From Diphasiastrum complanatum (Eukaryota; Streptophyta; Lycopodiopsida; Lycopodiales; Lycopodiaceae), in assembly GCA_029204225.1 (NCBI GenBank), contig CM055094.1:20499407-20563406 (forward strand): DNA of 64,000 nt, read 5' to 3'. Both the position numbers and the translations under genes were made by a program. The notes beneath the pieces were generated by a model. The model was not told where the DNA came from. It was given only the letters and a program-made list of their open reading frames with translations, and did no database searches. Positions 34,290 to 46,899 of this stretch are shown here, in pieces; within the stretch, counting starts at the first letter, position 1, and each line of letters starts with the position of its first letter.

Positions 34290-34700
34290 GAAGTTGGAAC
34301 TCTCTGTGACTCAGGAACTGGTGTGCCTCCTGGTACCAAGTGTTCTTCTCTTGAGTTGGGTCATCAGAACTGGAAGTTGTTGTGGCAGACAGGTTCTAGA
34401 CTCGGCTAATGACTCTGTTGAGGGTTCAGCTCTGGTAACAGACAAGTGGAGTCTCGGCTCGGTCGACTGTGGAGGGCTTCGGATCGGTCGTCTTTGGATG
34501 GACTCGGCTCAGTCAACTTTATATGCAGAGTATGGACGCTCAGCTCAGTCCACAATGAATGCAGAGTATGGACTCTCGGCTCGGTCCACAGTGATTGCAG
34601 AGTATGGGGGCTAGGCTCTCTGAGCAGTGTATGTAGAATATTGCTCGGTAGTGTATGGAGACTAGAAATTTGTGGAAAACTTTGGAGCAATGTTGCTCTG
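34290..34700 (-). pseudogene. Gene Y repeat part (copy B)
   Basis: 94 codons (34690-34406) with four 12-residue units (LWTEPRVHTLHS, LWTELSVHTLHI). The acidic segment has lost about 50 bases near 34350. Confidence 0.5.
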
Positions 34701-34724
34701 ATAGGATGTGGAAACGATGATTAT

Positions 34725-36084
34725 TGCATGATGATTCAACTGATCTTGTAGGAATGATTTGAAGAGGCATATTTATGTGCATATGATTCCTTTTGGTTCA
34801 GGTTAGGTCATAATTTAAAAAACATTTTTCTTGATACAAGAATTGTAATTTAAAACACTTTTAGAATTTTAAAAAAAAATTAAAAACTTTTGTTTTAATA
34901 AGCAAAAAGTTTTTTTTTAGTTATTCTAATGGTTGTGTCCAATGATTTTATTTTGAATAGTATTATTATTTCATATAAGCTAATGTGCAATTATTAATAA
35001 AAATCTATTAACAAAATTTTAGTAGCTTGATTGATTTTCTTGTAAAATACAACACTTTTTTTAGCATTACAATATCTTTATTTGAAGCATTTTAAATAAG
35101 GATATTTTTTTTATAAAATTAAAAAAAAATGGGTCTCCATGTCATTTCTCTTTTTTGGGATCATCGTGTTTCATGATGAACAATCTTAGTAAATTCTTCC
35201 CTGGTGCATTCTTCCAAAATTAGATGAATGGCTTTTTTCTTTGGCTACACAAGCTCGCCATAGATGTTGTCAAGTCACACACACTTTTCTGTTTTTATGC
35301 CAGCACATGATTGATTTGCCGCAAACCCTTTTGCTAAACTCCTTGCCAACTTAGGAGATGCTGAAAACATTAGAGAGATTGAACGCCTCTCAAAAGACCA
35401 CATTTTTTCACTGTCCAAGATAAATTCTTCCAAAACTCAAATGAAAGGCCTAGTTCTTTCAACCTAAACAACCCTAGTTCGGTGGTTTCTGGACAAAATA
35501 TGGGAAAAAGAAAGAAGTATACATGATATAAAGGAAAGGAAGGACAAGGCAGTGGTGGAAAAGAAGACTTACTGGTTAAAAGACTGAACTTTTACAGGTA
35601 TTAACTAGCTCGCAGGATGACGAGGATCTGCATAGAAGAACTCTCACTAGGAATACGGTGGATCGACTACAGGTCAGCACGCGCAAGGACAAGGCAAAGA
35701 TATTTTTACTTTTACGCTATTGTAATAGAATGTTTGAGACCATTCATGTGAGACACTTTTACACTCGTATTTTATTACAATCTTTGGCCTTATATACACA
35801 AGTCCTTCCATAATATTGTGTTTGCTTTCTCATACTTATCTAACATCAAAAGTGAATGGTACTTTCTGTTTGATGTTTTCTGCAATTTTGAAAATGAAAA
35901 TCTATCTTTATGTTCTTGCTCGTTTCTGAAACATTTCAAAGATTTCATTTTGGAGAAATTTGATTATGTGCTTAAAATGGACTGCAATATAATTAGAAGT
36001 ATGTACCTCAAAAAATCTTACCTATTTAGGAAAAGCATCATTGAACTCTTGTTTTAAATCTTGCATTGAAAGCTGTTCTTGATG
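34725..36084 (+). repeat. Small module C piece and module L, copy 3
   Basis: 34725-34805 matches the C stretch around 6940-7033 and is joined directly to the AT-rich L spacer at about 34806. The FRLKE exon-like ORF is broken by small deletions near 35390. The LTR start and acidic ORF are missing. Confidence 0.5.
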
Positions 36085-36306
36085 CTAATTTTTGGTGTTA
36101 AAGCATGTTAACACATTCACATCACAATGCATACGAGATTTCAAAACAAGATGAAAAAGCTCATACTTAGAATTATGTAGTTTTTCCATAACTTCCGCCG
36201 AGAAAACCATCGGTGATGGGAGTACATTAGTCTCCCCATAAATAGAGACTATCTGGTCAAACTTATCTTTAAATACAGTATGATGGTTTTTAAAATCTAT
36301 TTTCAA
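36085..36306 (-). CDS. Module L ORF (VFKDKF), copy 3
   Basis: 73 codons; in-frame loss of a short DVNDDV repeat (SRMHCDVNVLTCF). The frame is retained despite a 9-base deletion, which weakly suggests past constraint. Confidence 0.4.
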   Translation of the reverse strand: MKIDFKNHHTVFKDKFDQIVSIYGETNVLPSPMVFSAEVMEKLHNSKYELFHLVLKSRMHCDVNVLTCFNTKN

Positions 36307-37225
36307 CGAATCTGATTTATCAAAAAACCATTCATATCAAAAAACCATTCATAAGTTCTATCAAGATTCATAACATGGAAGTCGAGCCGCTCAACATGAT
36401 CTTGCATCCGAACCTCCAAATTAGAGACTTTCACATCCCAAACTTCTGTGTCTGACCCTGAGGCTAGAGGACCACATAATGTTGATCACTGGCCATGGTG
36501 GGCACCCGAAGCTTCTAGACAAGCCGCACATTCAAAAAGTTGTGAGTACCTCCAAATTCAAACATTATACTTATGTCTTTCCCTATAATATTGCCTTTAA
36601 CTTGAAACCATTGATTAGACTTGAAAGAAAGTGTACTGAAGTTACAAGTATATTCACAACCATTTAACAAATCAACTTTAATTCACAACCATTTAACAAA
36701 TCGACTTTCAATTTACCTGTCGGTAAATCCATCGCCATGAAACTTGATGATTTATTTTCCCTCTCAGATCTCTGTTTGGCATGATGCCCAAGTTTGTTGG
36801 CAAGCAGTAGCTTCTAGTTCATCAAAAAATCAATTTTTTATCTTATTATTTTTTGGCTTTTCATTCTTAGGTTTTTGGGCTGATTGGCTGTGCATACTCT
36901 TCCGTGAGGCAATCACGGTGCTATCATAGGATTTAGCTACTCGGAGAGCATCTTTCAATATGGAGGACATTCCATTTGCACTCCTTTTGGTAGTCGGCTG
37001 ACAATTAAGTGATTATTAGAAGCCTTTTTCAAATGGAAAAAAATAGCATACACCTCTAAAAGGATACGGTTGCTAGGTCTACAAAGTACTCCACAAAAAT
37101 TGCTTTTTTTTTTAAGGCTTTCAGTTGCCTTAACCCAAAAAAGTAAATAGGGAAAAAGTAATGGCAAATCTGAATGCAATAAAGGAACTTCCAAAATCCC
37201 TATTCAAGAGCAAAAAATCCAAAAT
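36307..37225. other. Unique stretch without a clear gene
   Basis: Not repeated elsewhere in the window. It contains a short direct duplication (ATCAAAAAACCATTCATA, near 36320-36351) and another at 36660-36700. A minus frame, 37194-36955, has SLKKKSNFCGVLCRPSNR and HHLIVSRLPKG-like text, possibly decayed transposon protein. No call is made. Confidence 0.35.
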
Positions 37226-37480
37226 CCCCCCCCCCCAATTAATATAACCAGTAACATTATTCTCAAAGCATCTACGATGAGCTACAAACAACACTTGGAG
37301 AGTAAAGAATTAGGAATCTGTCAAATACTCTTGCATCTAGTATTTGGAAAGTTAGACATAATGATAGTATCATAAGAATGAGTTAGAGAAGCTTGTGAAG
37401 CCATCCAGAGGTGTGTTGCTGTTTTATTAGTTGCCTAGATACATATCAAGCTACCCCAAGTTACCACAGATATATTATAT
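37226..37480 (-). repeat. Inverted fragment of the gene E 3' flank
   Basis: From a poly-C run (37229-37236) to CAAGCTACCCCAAGTT it is the reverse complement of about 13505-13900, with deletions. It borders the RT relic. Confidence 0.6.
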
Positions 37481-38336
37481 GAGTTAAACACGGGTGGTGT
37501 ATATATTGCAAAAAGCGAAAAGGAAGGTCTCCCCTTTTATCATATTTGGACAGATGTGTACAATCGGTAATTGGGTTTAAGGTAATTGTAATATTCAGAA
37601 AGTTCACCAAATTACATGTGTTGTCGTTTCCATCTATCTCAAGGTATTCCAGGGGATAGATCCAAAAAGGATTGTCAGGTGTTCTTGGTTGAGTCTTGTC
37701 TAGGAAACGTCTATGATTATTGATAAAGCATATATCGTCAATGTACCTGAACGAATATTTGAAGTCGTTTATAAATTTAATTTCCCCTAATCTTGCAAGC
37801 CTCTTAATAAACTACATTTAAAAAAAAGAAAGGTACCAATTACAAGACATTGGTGAATATGAAAAACCCATTGGTATTCCCCCGACCTGTCGCCAAGTAT
37901 GATCCCCAAGTCTGAAAATGCAATTGTCTATCAAATAGGAATTCCAAATGCATAAGGTATTCTTGCGGTCTATAGTACTCCATTCATATGAACCTGTATT
38001 TTTCGAAACCCATTTAAAATCATTGGTTTCAGATATTCGTTTGTATTTGAGCAATTTGATTTTGGCAATTTTAAATGCCGAACAAATCATTTTAGTCATA
38101 ATAGTTTTCAAATCGTCAATCCCGTTTAAAGGAATCTTGTTTTTTTGAGGGTAACCTAATTCTTTGCTTGCTGGTTTTTTGAGTTTGTAATGCAATTTCA
38201 GGCTGAAATTTTCAGCACACAAGGCTTGTAGGAGGGCGAGTTTCTCAATCCATCTAATGTGTGGTTTTGACACATTTTGGTGCTGATTTTTTAGATTTGA
38301 TACTTGCTGTTTTTTGTGTCTTTTAGGGCACATTTA
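37461..38336 (-). pseudogene. Reverse-transcriptase relic, Penelope-like or related
   Basis: 171 codons (38333-37818) contain an RT finger/palm region ending RLGDHTWRQVGGIPMGFSYS. After stops and a shift at the A/T run near 37817, another frame gives FKYSFRYIDDICFIN with the catalytic YIDD at 37745-37734, then FWIYPLEYLEIDGNDN to a stop at 37463-37461. GIPMG followed by YIDD and a short C-terminal part is not the copia arrangement and suggests a Penelope-like or related non-LTR lineage; the exact family is uncertain. No endonuclease domain is seen. Confidence 0.65.
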
Positions 38337-38885
38337 GGGTTTGAAAAAGTTTATCTTCTTGGCTGGTTTTTATGGCAAGAGATTTGAGCCCACCTATATA
38401 TATATATATATATCTAGGTCCACTCAAGCCTACGTGGCACAGGGCCCAGTTGACTTGACATACAAGGTTATGGTGGGCCTACATAGCTTGCCACATGGCA
38501 ACCCTCAAGCCTGCATGATTTGCCATGTGGTAGACCTACGTAGCTTGCCATGTGGTAGTGTGCGATAGGATTCACAAATAGCAGACCACGTAGGCAGAGC
38601 CTGGTTGGCTTGCCAGCCTATGATGGGCCTACGTGGCTTGCCACATGGCTAGCCCCAAGCCTGCATGATTTGCCACATGGCAGTCATACATGAGTTGACA
38701 CGTGGGCACCTATGACAGCCTTGGTCAATCGTAGGCCTATGTGGCCTGCTACACAAGTCTATGGTAGGCCATGTGGTAAACCACACAAGCCTATGGTAGG
38801 ACTATGTGGTTGTGGTTGTGGTTGTAGTTGTAGCCTCAACTCGTTGTATGTTGATCTTTCTGAAATCCCTGGAATCACCGGCCAT
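38337..38885 (+). repeat. Minisatellite T with a (TA)n run
   Basis: A (TA)n run at about 38396-38412, then AGGCCTATGTGGCCTGC-type repeats and GTGGTTGTGGTTGTGG. It replaces the CENH3-like ORF that would be expected beside the promoter at 38890. Confidence 0.7.
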
Positions 38886-38889
38886 TGTA

Positions 38890-39395
38890 CAATCCCCGGG
38901 AATGGACTTATATAGGAGAAAAAAGTTGGCACGTGTGAATCCCAGCGACACGTGGCCCAGTCAGTAGCTGACATGTGGAAGCACACGTTTGTATATGGAT
39001 GTGGAAACTGCACGTCTGGATCAACACGTGTGGGATCCCACGTGGGGACACGTGGCCGAATGGATCAGCGACATGTGTTCTTGCACGTATTGGCTCGCAC
39101 GTGTGGTCACGTGGCCCAATCAGTACCTGACGTGTGGGACCACACTTCTGTATCCGCATGTGTGAAACTTGCACATGTGGCCATGTGGTCGAATGGTTTG
39201 GTGACGTGTGTTCTGGCACGTGTTAGCTCGCACGTGTGGGCACGTGGCCGAATGGTAGATTGACGTGTATTGTAGCACATGTGGTCTCACACATGTGGAC
39301 GGTTGTATTACGCGCCATAGATCTGATCCGTTGTTGGATCGACGAGTGTACGGCTTGGGTTTTATTGATTTTAGCTATATAAATGTTGTTTGATC
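38890..39395. promoter_or_regulatory. G-box array with two TATA boxes (copy C, gene lost)
   Basis: Minus TATA at 38906-38915 and plus TATATAAA at 39376-39383 are both intact, and the CACGTG array is well kept. The CENH3-like ORF is missing on the left and gene X on the right, so here the plus TATA faces module C. Confidence 0.6.
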
Positions 39396-39469
39396 AGTAA
39401 GCCTTGGCAATGGTATATGCGATTCAGAAGTTTCGCCATTATCTTCTAAGAAAAATCTTTGCGTCAGCA

Positions 39470-41563
39470 TTCTCGTGCTAGATGTGACGATTTTTGTGTA
39501 ATGTAGCAAGTCTCGGCAGCTTAGGGTTTTTGAAAATGGATGATGATGGCACTCTGGATCCGTGGTGGATGTATGTAGATGGTGTCCAAGGATGCGAATG
39601 ATAGATCGCCACTAAAAGATTGAAAATCGATCCTTTGAAGCTATAGCTTTTCAAAGCTTATGAATTCCATTTCCATGCTTGAAGAAGGAAGTGCCAGCAT
39701 CAAATCTTCTCCCATCAGAGTTTGTTTTCATTTCCTAAAAAGCATGCATGGCAACACGGCAGTAAAGCGTGATATTGTGAATTTTTGTAATGTTCTGCAA
39801 CATTTGCTTACATACATAGCTACACCAAATGAGAAAATTAAGGACCTAGATTCTTAAAGAGTTTTATGAGGTTGAAGTTCTAGTATTTCCACAAATCAAC
39901 TTCCTCTGAAAGTTTCTTTTTGGTGGAAATGATGCTATTTATACCAAGTGTAGGCTAATTTATAATGGCAAAGATCGAGTTCACAGCTCGCCATGATTAT
40001 GATCATTTGCAAGTTGCCTATTATAAGCAAATTGTGCTGCATTTTCGTGTTATCTTAGCACATCTGAATGTAGCTTGTGATATTATTGGTTCGATATTCT
40101 AGTAGCCCTTTTGCACCATTTAAGATAAGAGAAAGAGAGCACAATCAGATAATGATGCAATAGGTTCTAGAAAAATGTAAATCTGCTGTTTCGGTATCTC
40201 CAATTTCTAGGAATTTGGGCATGAAGACAATCCGGCTCAGATCATGCAGAGAAAAATTGATGAGTGTTTGCCATCTTCTTTGCATATATGTGATGATTTT
40301 TGTTGTTTAATTATATCGATGTCGATTGAAACTATGATAGCTTCGTGGTTGTCATTCGTAATATTAAAAGTTTTTTTTCACCTTATCTTTGGGCAAGTTC
40401 ACAAATAGCAAGGTAACAAATTGGGACTCGGCAAGAACTCACCCCAAATGACTTTTTGAGCTTCACTAACTTGCTCTCATGAATTTATCATTGTGTCTAA
40501 CTTGCCATATACCAGTTTTATAAGGATTTGCTTGATCCTTTACTCTTAAATGAACCATAATGGTACCCCCCTTTGCATGTGCCATAGTCCTAGAGCTCTA
40601 AAATTAACAATGTATACACATGTATGGAAGTTTTCAAGACATACTGATGTTTTTGCATCCACTTGTCTTTAAGCTTAAACATGTTCTTTGTAGTTCCTGA
40701 AGAAGTCTTGAAAGTTTGAAGCTTGTGTGTTAAGCCAAGTGTTGTCGTAGTTAATCATAGATGCTTGGAGTTGATTATTGGCCACCTCATTTTTTAACGC
40801 TTGCTTCTTGTACAACCAAATTACCTTCCAATTTTTTCAAGCCTATTCGTGGTAAAGTGTCTCACATCTCTATGGAACATATGCACAAAAGTGAATCACT
40901 TTCTGCCACGTGATGATAGTGATACATTGTGCACTAGGGAATCACATTGTTGATAAGTTGGATTCACATTTACATCATGAAGCAAATAGTCTTGTAAGTT
41001 TCATGCTCAAGTGGATCGGAAGCTCACTCCAATGGATGTTGAGATTAATATATCATGCTATCTCTAGCCTAATAGCCACACACTAGATGTTTGGATCCAG
41101 AAAATATTCACACAAAGGGACACAGGTCTACCACGTAGGTCTGCCACGTAGTTTTCAATCAATCAAAAGGAAGGTAGATCCTTATCTTTGGTACTGTAAT
41201 AGCTAGTTCGTAGACTTATTGAGATCTTAGAAATTAAATTTTAGGGTCAGCCCAAAGTTTTTGACAAGTGCTCATCAAGTGAATGCAATTCTGGTCAAAA
41301 TTGTGTTCAATTTTGCTTGATTTGTGATATAATTGGATTGATTATTGCTTGATGATTGAACTGATCTTGTAGAAATTATTTGAAGAGGCATATTTATGTG
41401 CATATGATTCCTTTTGGTTCAGGTTAGGTGAATCCTATATCCTTGTGAAGTCGAGATCAAGGAGGAGACAGTTCTAGATCCAATTTTTATGCAAATTCAA
41501 GCTAGTTTCCATTCTTGTTAAAATTAATAGATATGATTTGGCTTAAGATCGGGTAGGATCTTA
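39470..41563 (+). mobile_element. Y upstream fragment plus module C upstream region (copy 3)
   Basis: 39470-39650 matches the Y upstream segment; from 39655 module C follows, with the MLEEGSASIKSS ORF intact (65 codons, 39660-39857). About 400 bp around 6350 of copy 1 is shortened here. Confidence 0.5.
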
Positions 41564-42545
41564 TTGAGAGGTCAAGTTTTGAGCTTTATCAATTCCCTAG
41601 GTAGTGGGATATCTAGTCTTTTAATCATTTCTATTTTGCATCTATTCAAGAAGAAGCAAACTCAAAGTCCAGCAAATCTTGGTCAAGAGGAAGAGGAGAG
41701 CTCTCATGAAGATTTCGTCATGATGCCAAGTTTCTCTTCTGCAAGCATAAGAGGTGAAGACCCTTGCTGGATAGATAGTGGGGCTAGCTCCCACATGACA
41801 AATAAGAGGGAGTATTTTTCAACCTTATCTACCTATGAAGGACCTATCAAGTCAATTTTTACAGCAAATAATTATGCTTGTAAGATAGAAGGAATAGGAT
41901 CCATACCTTTATGCTTGGGATTTTCAAGGAAAATCAAGATTGATGGAGTACTTTACATTTCTAGTATCAGTAAGAACTTGCTTAGTGTGGGACAATTGCT
42001 TGACAATGGTTTGATTGTGGAGTTCGCCACAAATACATGTAACATCGAGAAGGATGGCAAGATCATTGCTAAAGGCATAAGGTTTGGAAGATTGTTCAAA
42101 CTAGATGCCTATGTGGATGCTAATATTGTGATGCTAGCCAGGGAGACCAAGCTATCCAACCATATTCTACCTCACAAAAGACTTGGCCACATCAAGTCAA
42201 AATCCATGTAGATCATGTGCAAGGAGGAGCTTGCCTCAGGACTTCCAAGATCCTTAGCAAAGTTTATATGATGTTCCAACTCTCTACAATGACAACATTT
42301 CAGTCCAACACCTTGCAACCAACCCAATCTTCCATGCAAGACCAAAACATATCGAGATCTCTCATCATTTTGTGTCAGAGGAGGTGCAATCTAAGGAGAT
42401 ATCTTGGGAGCATGTGGCAAGTAGTGAATGTGTTGCTGATTTCCTCACTAAACCACTTCAAAGAGCTGCATTTGTGAAGTTAAGGTCAGCCCTAGGGTTG
42501 ATAGCAATTCTATGTTATCTTCAAACTAGTTGTGAGGAGGATTGT
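41564..42545 (+). pseudogene. Defective copia remnant, copy 2
   Basis: 215 codons to a TAG at 42209-42211, with WIDSGASSHMTNKREYF and DGKIIAKGIRFGRLFKLD. The same jump to the RNase H tail (KHIEISHHFVSEEVQS ... VADFLTKPLQRAAF) as copy 1. Confidence 0.85.
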
Positions 42546-44280
42546 TAAATTTACACAAGCTAGTTTGCATAAATTCCACTTGTAAATGACTTTGAGGCCA
42601 TGATGTGGGATGTCACACATGCCAAAAGCATAGGATACCTTATTCTAAGTCAAATTATGAACCTAGCTTTGGAATGGTACCTTTGGAATGTGTCCAAAGA
42701 GTGCATAGATAGGGTAGAAAAAAAGTAGGAGCTTAAAATAGTAGTTTTTGCATTGTTTTTGGATCTCGAGGTATCGACCCTAAATAGGGTGGATCAACTG
42801 GATCTTTAGGTTGGATGTTAGGGTTAGGTTGTGATGATTACATAGAAGCCGTAATACGCTCAAATTCGAGCTCTACATGTATAAATATGTGATGGGATTT
42901 CCATCCAATTATGAGCAAAATTTGAGATTTTTCTTCTTGACTAGTTTGAGTCTATGATTTCACTGATGAATGCTATTGGCTTATGATTTTTTATGATCAT
43001 TGAATGAGATTGGAGTTGCAGGTACAGTACGCAGGCAGCAGCAAGCCGTACATCCACATGTGTGAAGAGTTTTGGAGATAATTCATGGAGTTCAAGCCAA
43101 GATAAACTAGGAATCAATGCATTGATTAGTAATCTAGCTTCTAGATCTTGTTTGGATTTTAAGTAGGTGCTTTCTCCATCATTTCTAGAATCAAATGAGT
43201 TTATTTTGCTGTATTTTAATCAAAAAGAACCCCAACCTCCTACTAGTGGAAAAGTGGGTGATAAAGGGGAGTTTGCTGATGTCCTAGTTCAGGATAAATG
43301 TGGTTACAGTTGTCAAGGAAATTGTGGAAGAGGTGCCAATTGACACTGCAATGGCTCCTTCAAAGAAACAAAAAATGTAAATGATCTTGATGATTTCTGG
43401 GAGTAATAAATTCTCTTTTATATTAGAAAACAATTGCGTTTATATTTCTTGAAATATTGTGTATTGAAATCTTTTTGATTAATTTAATGTTTTTAAATTT
43501 GTTTGTATTAAAAATATAGATTTAGTAGTTTTTTAATGATTTAAATATTAGCAAAACTAAAATTGCAACGAACTGTCAGGTTTTTAATATTTTAATTTTT
43601 CATTGTATTTTTATAAGAAGTTTTTAGAAATAATTTCATTTGCAATCATTTAATGTTTAAATATAAGTAAAGATTTAAATACTGATTAAAATTTTGTCAT
43701 AATTTGAAAAATATTTTTCTTGATACAAGAATTGTAATTTAAAACACTTTTAAAATTTTTAAAAAAATATTGAAACTTTTGTTTTAATAAGCAAAAAGGT
43801 TTTTCTTAGTTATTCCAATGGTTGTGTCCAATGATTTTATTTTGAATAGTATTATTATTTCATATAAGCTAATTTGCAATTATTAACAAGAATCTACTAA
43901 CAAAATTTTAGTAGTTTGATTAATTTTTTTGCAAAATACAACATTTTTTTTAGCATTACAATATCTTTATTTAAAGCATTATAAATATGGATATTTTTTT
44001 AATAAAATTAAAAAAAAAAGACAAAAAAAAAAAATGGGTCTCCATGTCATTTCTTTTTTTTTTGGGTCATCGTGTTTCATGATGAACAATCTTAGTAAAT
44101 TCTTCCCTAGTGCATTCTTCCAAAATCAGATGAATGGCTTTTTTCTTTGGCTACACAAGCTCGCCAGAGATGTTGTCAAGTCACACCTACTTTTCTCTTT
44201 TTACGCCAACACATGATTGATTTGTTGCAAACCCTTTCTGTTAAACTCCTTGCCAACTTAGGAGATGCTGAAAACATCAA
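42538..44280 (+). mobile_element. Putative LTR and module L, copy 4
   Basis: LTR start TGTTAAATTTACAC after GTGAGGAGGAT. TATA near 42877. The acidic ORF is frameshifted. Module L is cut at about 44280, inside the FRLKE exon, where module C resumes. Confidence 0.55.
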
Positions 44281-45535
44281 AGAGAATGGTCGTAGAAAAT
44301 GATAGATCGTCACTAAAATATGGAAAATCAATCCTTTGAAGCTATAGCTTTTCAATGCTTCTGAAGTCCATTTCCATGCCTGAAGAAGGAAGTGCCAGCA
44401 TCAAATCTTCTCCCATCAAAATTCGTTTTCATTTCCTGAAAAGGCATGCATGGCAGCATGGCAGTAAAGCATGATATTGTGAGATTTTGTAATGTTCTGC
44501 AACATTTGCTTACATACATAGCTACACGAAATGAGAAAATTAAGGACCTAGATTCTTAAAGACTTTTCTGAGGTTGAAGTTCTAGTTTTTCTACAAATCA
44601 ACTTCCTCTGAAAGTTTCTTTTTGGTGGAAATGATGCTATTTATACCAAGTGTAGGCTGATTTGTAATGGCAAAGATCGAGTTTGCAGCTCACCATGATT
44701 ATGATCATTTGCAAGTAGCCTATTATAAGCAAATTGTGCTGCACTTTCGTGTTATCTTAGCACATATGAATGTAGCTTGTGATATTATTAGGCTCGATAT
44801 TCTAGTAGCTTTTTTGCGCCATTTAAGGTAAGAGAAAGAGAGCACAATCTTTAACGCTTGCTTCTTGTACAACCAAATTACCTTCCAATTTTTTCAAGCC
44901 TATTTGCGATAAATTGTCTCACACATCTATGGAACATATGCACAAAAGTGAATCACTTTCTGCCACGTGATGATAGTGATACATTGTGCACTAGGGAATC
45001 ACATTGTTGATAAGTTGGATTCACATTTACATCATGAAGCAAATAGTCTTGTAAGTTTCGTGTTCAAGTGGATCGGAAGGCTCGCTCTAATTGATGTTGA
45101 GATTAATATATCATGCGATCTCTAGCCTAATAGCCACACACTAGATGTTTGGATCCAGAAAATATTCACACAAAGGGACATAGGTCTACCACGTAGGTCT
45201 GCCACGTAGTTTTCAATCAATCAAAAGGAAGGTAGATCCTTATATTTGGTACTATAATAGTTAGTTCTTAGACTTATTTAAATCTTAGAAATTAAATTTT
45301 AGGGTCAGCCCAAAGTTTTTGACAAGTGCTCATCAAGTGAATGCAATTCTAGTCAAGATTGTGTTCAATTTTGCTTGATTTGTCATATAGTTTGGATTGA
45401 TTATTGCATGATGATTCAACTGATCTTGTAGGAATGATTTGAAGAGGCATATTTATGTGCATATGATTCCTTTTGGTTCAGGTTAGGTGAATCCTATATC
45501 CTTGTGAAGTCGAGATCAAGGAGGAGGCAGTCGAG
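44281..45535 (+). mobile_element. Module C upstream region (copy 4)
   Basis: As copy 2 (19516-20685). Begins within the Y/C junction sequence; the MLEEGS frame is altered. No gene supported. Confidence 0.5.
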
Positions 45536-46720
45536 ATCAATGAATGCATACCTTTTGGATTCACATTATAGATTGAATGTTTCTAATTATTCAATTTGAA
45601 AGCTAAGAATGGAATCAATCCTTATTTTACAAGATCTAATGGATATAGGGAGTGGCGAAGAGGATGAGCCTATTCACCCTCAAGAAGCTACAAAATACAA
45701 AAGGAGGTGCAAGGTTGCTCTCCATTGTATAAAATGAATGTAGCTCATGAGCTTCTTAAGGAGGTAGGTGCTTGCATCTTGGTTCCAGAATCATGGGAAA
45801 CTCTTCAAAAGATATATGAATCCAAGAATACTTCAAGGTTGATATCCTTGAAGAATCAAATCCATATGTGCTGAGAGTCAAGGACTTAAACAAAGAGCTT
45901 GCTTACAGAGGAGATTCCATTAAGGAAAGTGAACTTGTTCAACCAATCTTGAATGGTTTAAGTGTGGATTTTGCTAACTTGGTGCAAGGCTATGCAATCA
46001 TGGGCAAGTTGCCTTCACTTGAAGATCTCCAAGGATTCCTCATGGTCGAGGAGAGTAGGAGAACTCACATCAAGTCAAGGATGGAGAAGCTCTCCCTCAA
46101 TGATGGAGATGACAAGGCTCTTTTCATCAAGATCAAGAGAAAATACAAAGGCGAAGGTGTTGCATTCAAGAAGAACCAAGTCATAGCTCGAGCAAGCCAA
46201 AGAAGGATAAGTCGAAGATCAAATGCTACTTTTGTGGCAAGACGAGGCACTATGCCTCGGAGTGCTTCAAGAGGAAGCAAACTCAAAGTCAAGAAAACCT
46301 TGGTGAAGAGAAAGAGGAGAGCTCTCATGAAGATTTCGTCATGATGTCAAGTTTCTCATCTTCAAGCATAAGAGGTGAAGACCCTTGGTGGATAGATAGT
46401 GGGGCTAGCTCCCACATGACAAGTAAGAGGGAGTATTTTTCAACCTTATCTACCTATGAAGGACCTATCACGTAAATTTTTATAGCAAATAATTATGCTT
46501 ATAAGATAGAAGGAATAGGATCCATACCTTTATGCTTGGGATCTTCAAGGAAGATCAAGATTGATGGAGTGCTTTACATTTTTAGTATCACTAAGAACTT
46601 GCTTAGTATAGGGCAATTGCCTGACAATGGTTTGATTGTGGAGTTCGCCACAAATACATGTAACATCAAGAAGGATGGCAAGATCATTGCTAAAGGGGTG
46701 ATGATCTCCACACAACCCGG
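45536..46720 (+). pseudogene. Ty1/copia gag and protease, copy 2
   Basis: Same structure as 20686-21865, including the frame shift near 45872, the CCHC knuckle (CYFCGKTRHYASEC, about 46222-46263) and WIDSGASSHMTSKREYF. It differs by a handful of substitutions, so the two copies come from one recent duplication. Confidence 0.85.
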
Positions 46721-46895
46721 CCTCACTCTTCAAAAGGTGATCGGTCATCTTCTTCAGGAAGAAATGTGAAGAAAGACCAACGGCCTGTCCATCAAAGACA
46801 AATCCATAGCCCTGTACACCAAGAAGAAAGACTATTCCAAGGGCAAGAATCAAGTGCAGCAGCGACAGCAGAAGCCTCAACTTCAAGGTGAGAAT
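46536..46895 (+). pseudogene. Chimeric copia pol/gag ORF, copy 2
   Basis: Same junction as 21684-22030 but closed by a TGA (CGA in copy 1) after LLQEEM. The following bases still match the second gag linker. Confidence 0.6.
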
Positions 46896-46899
46896 AGTG

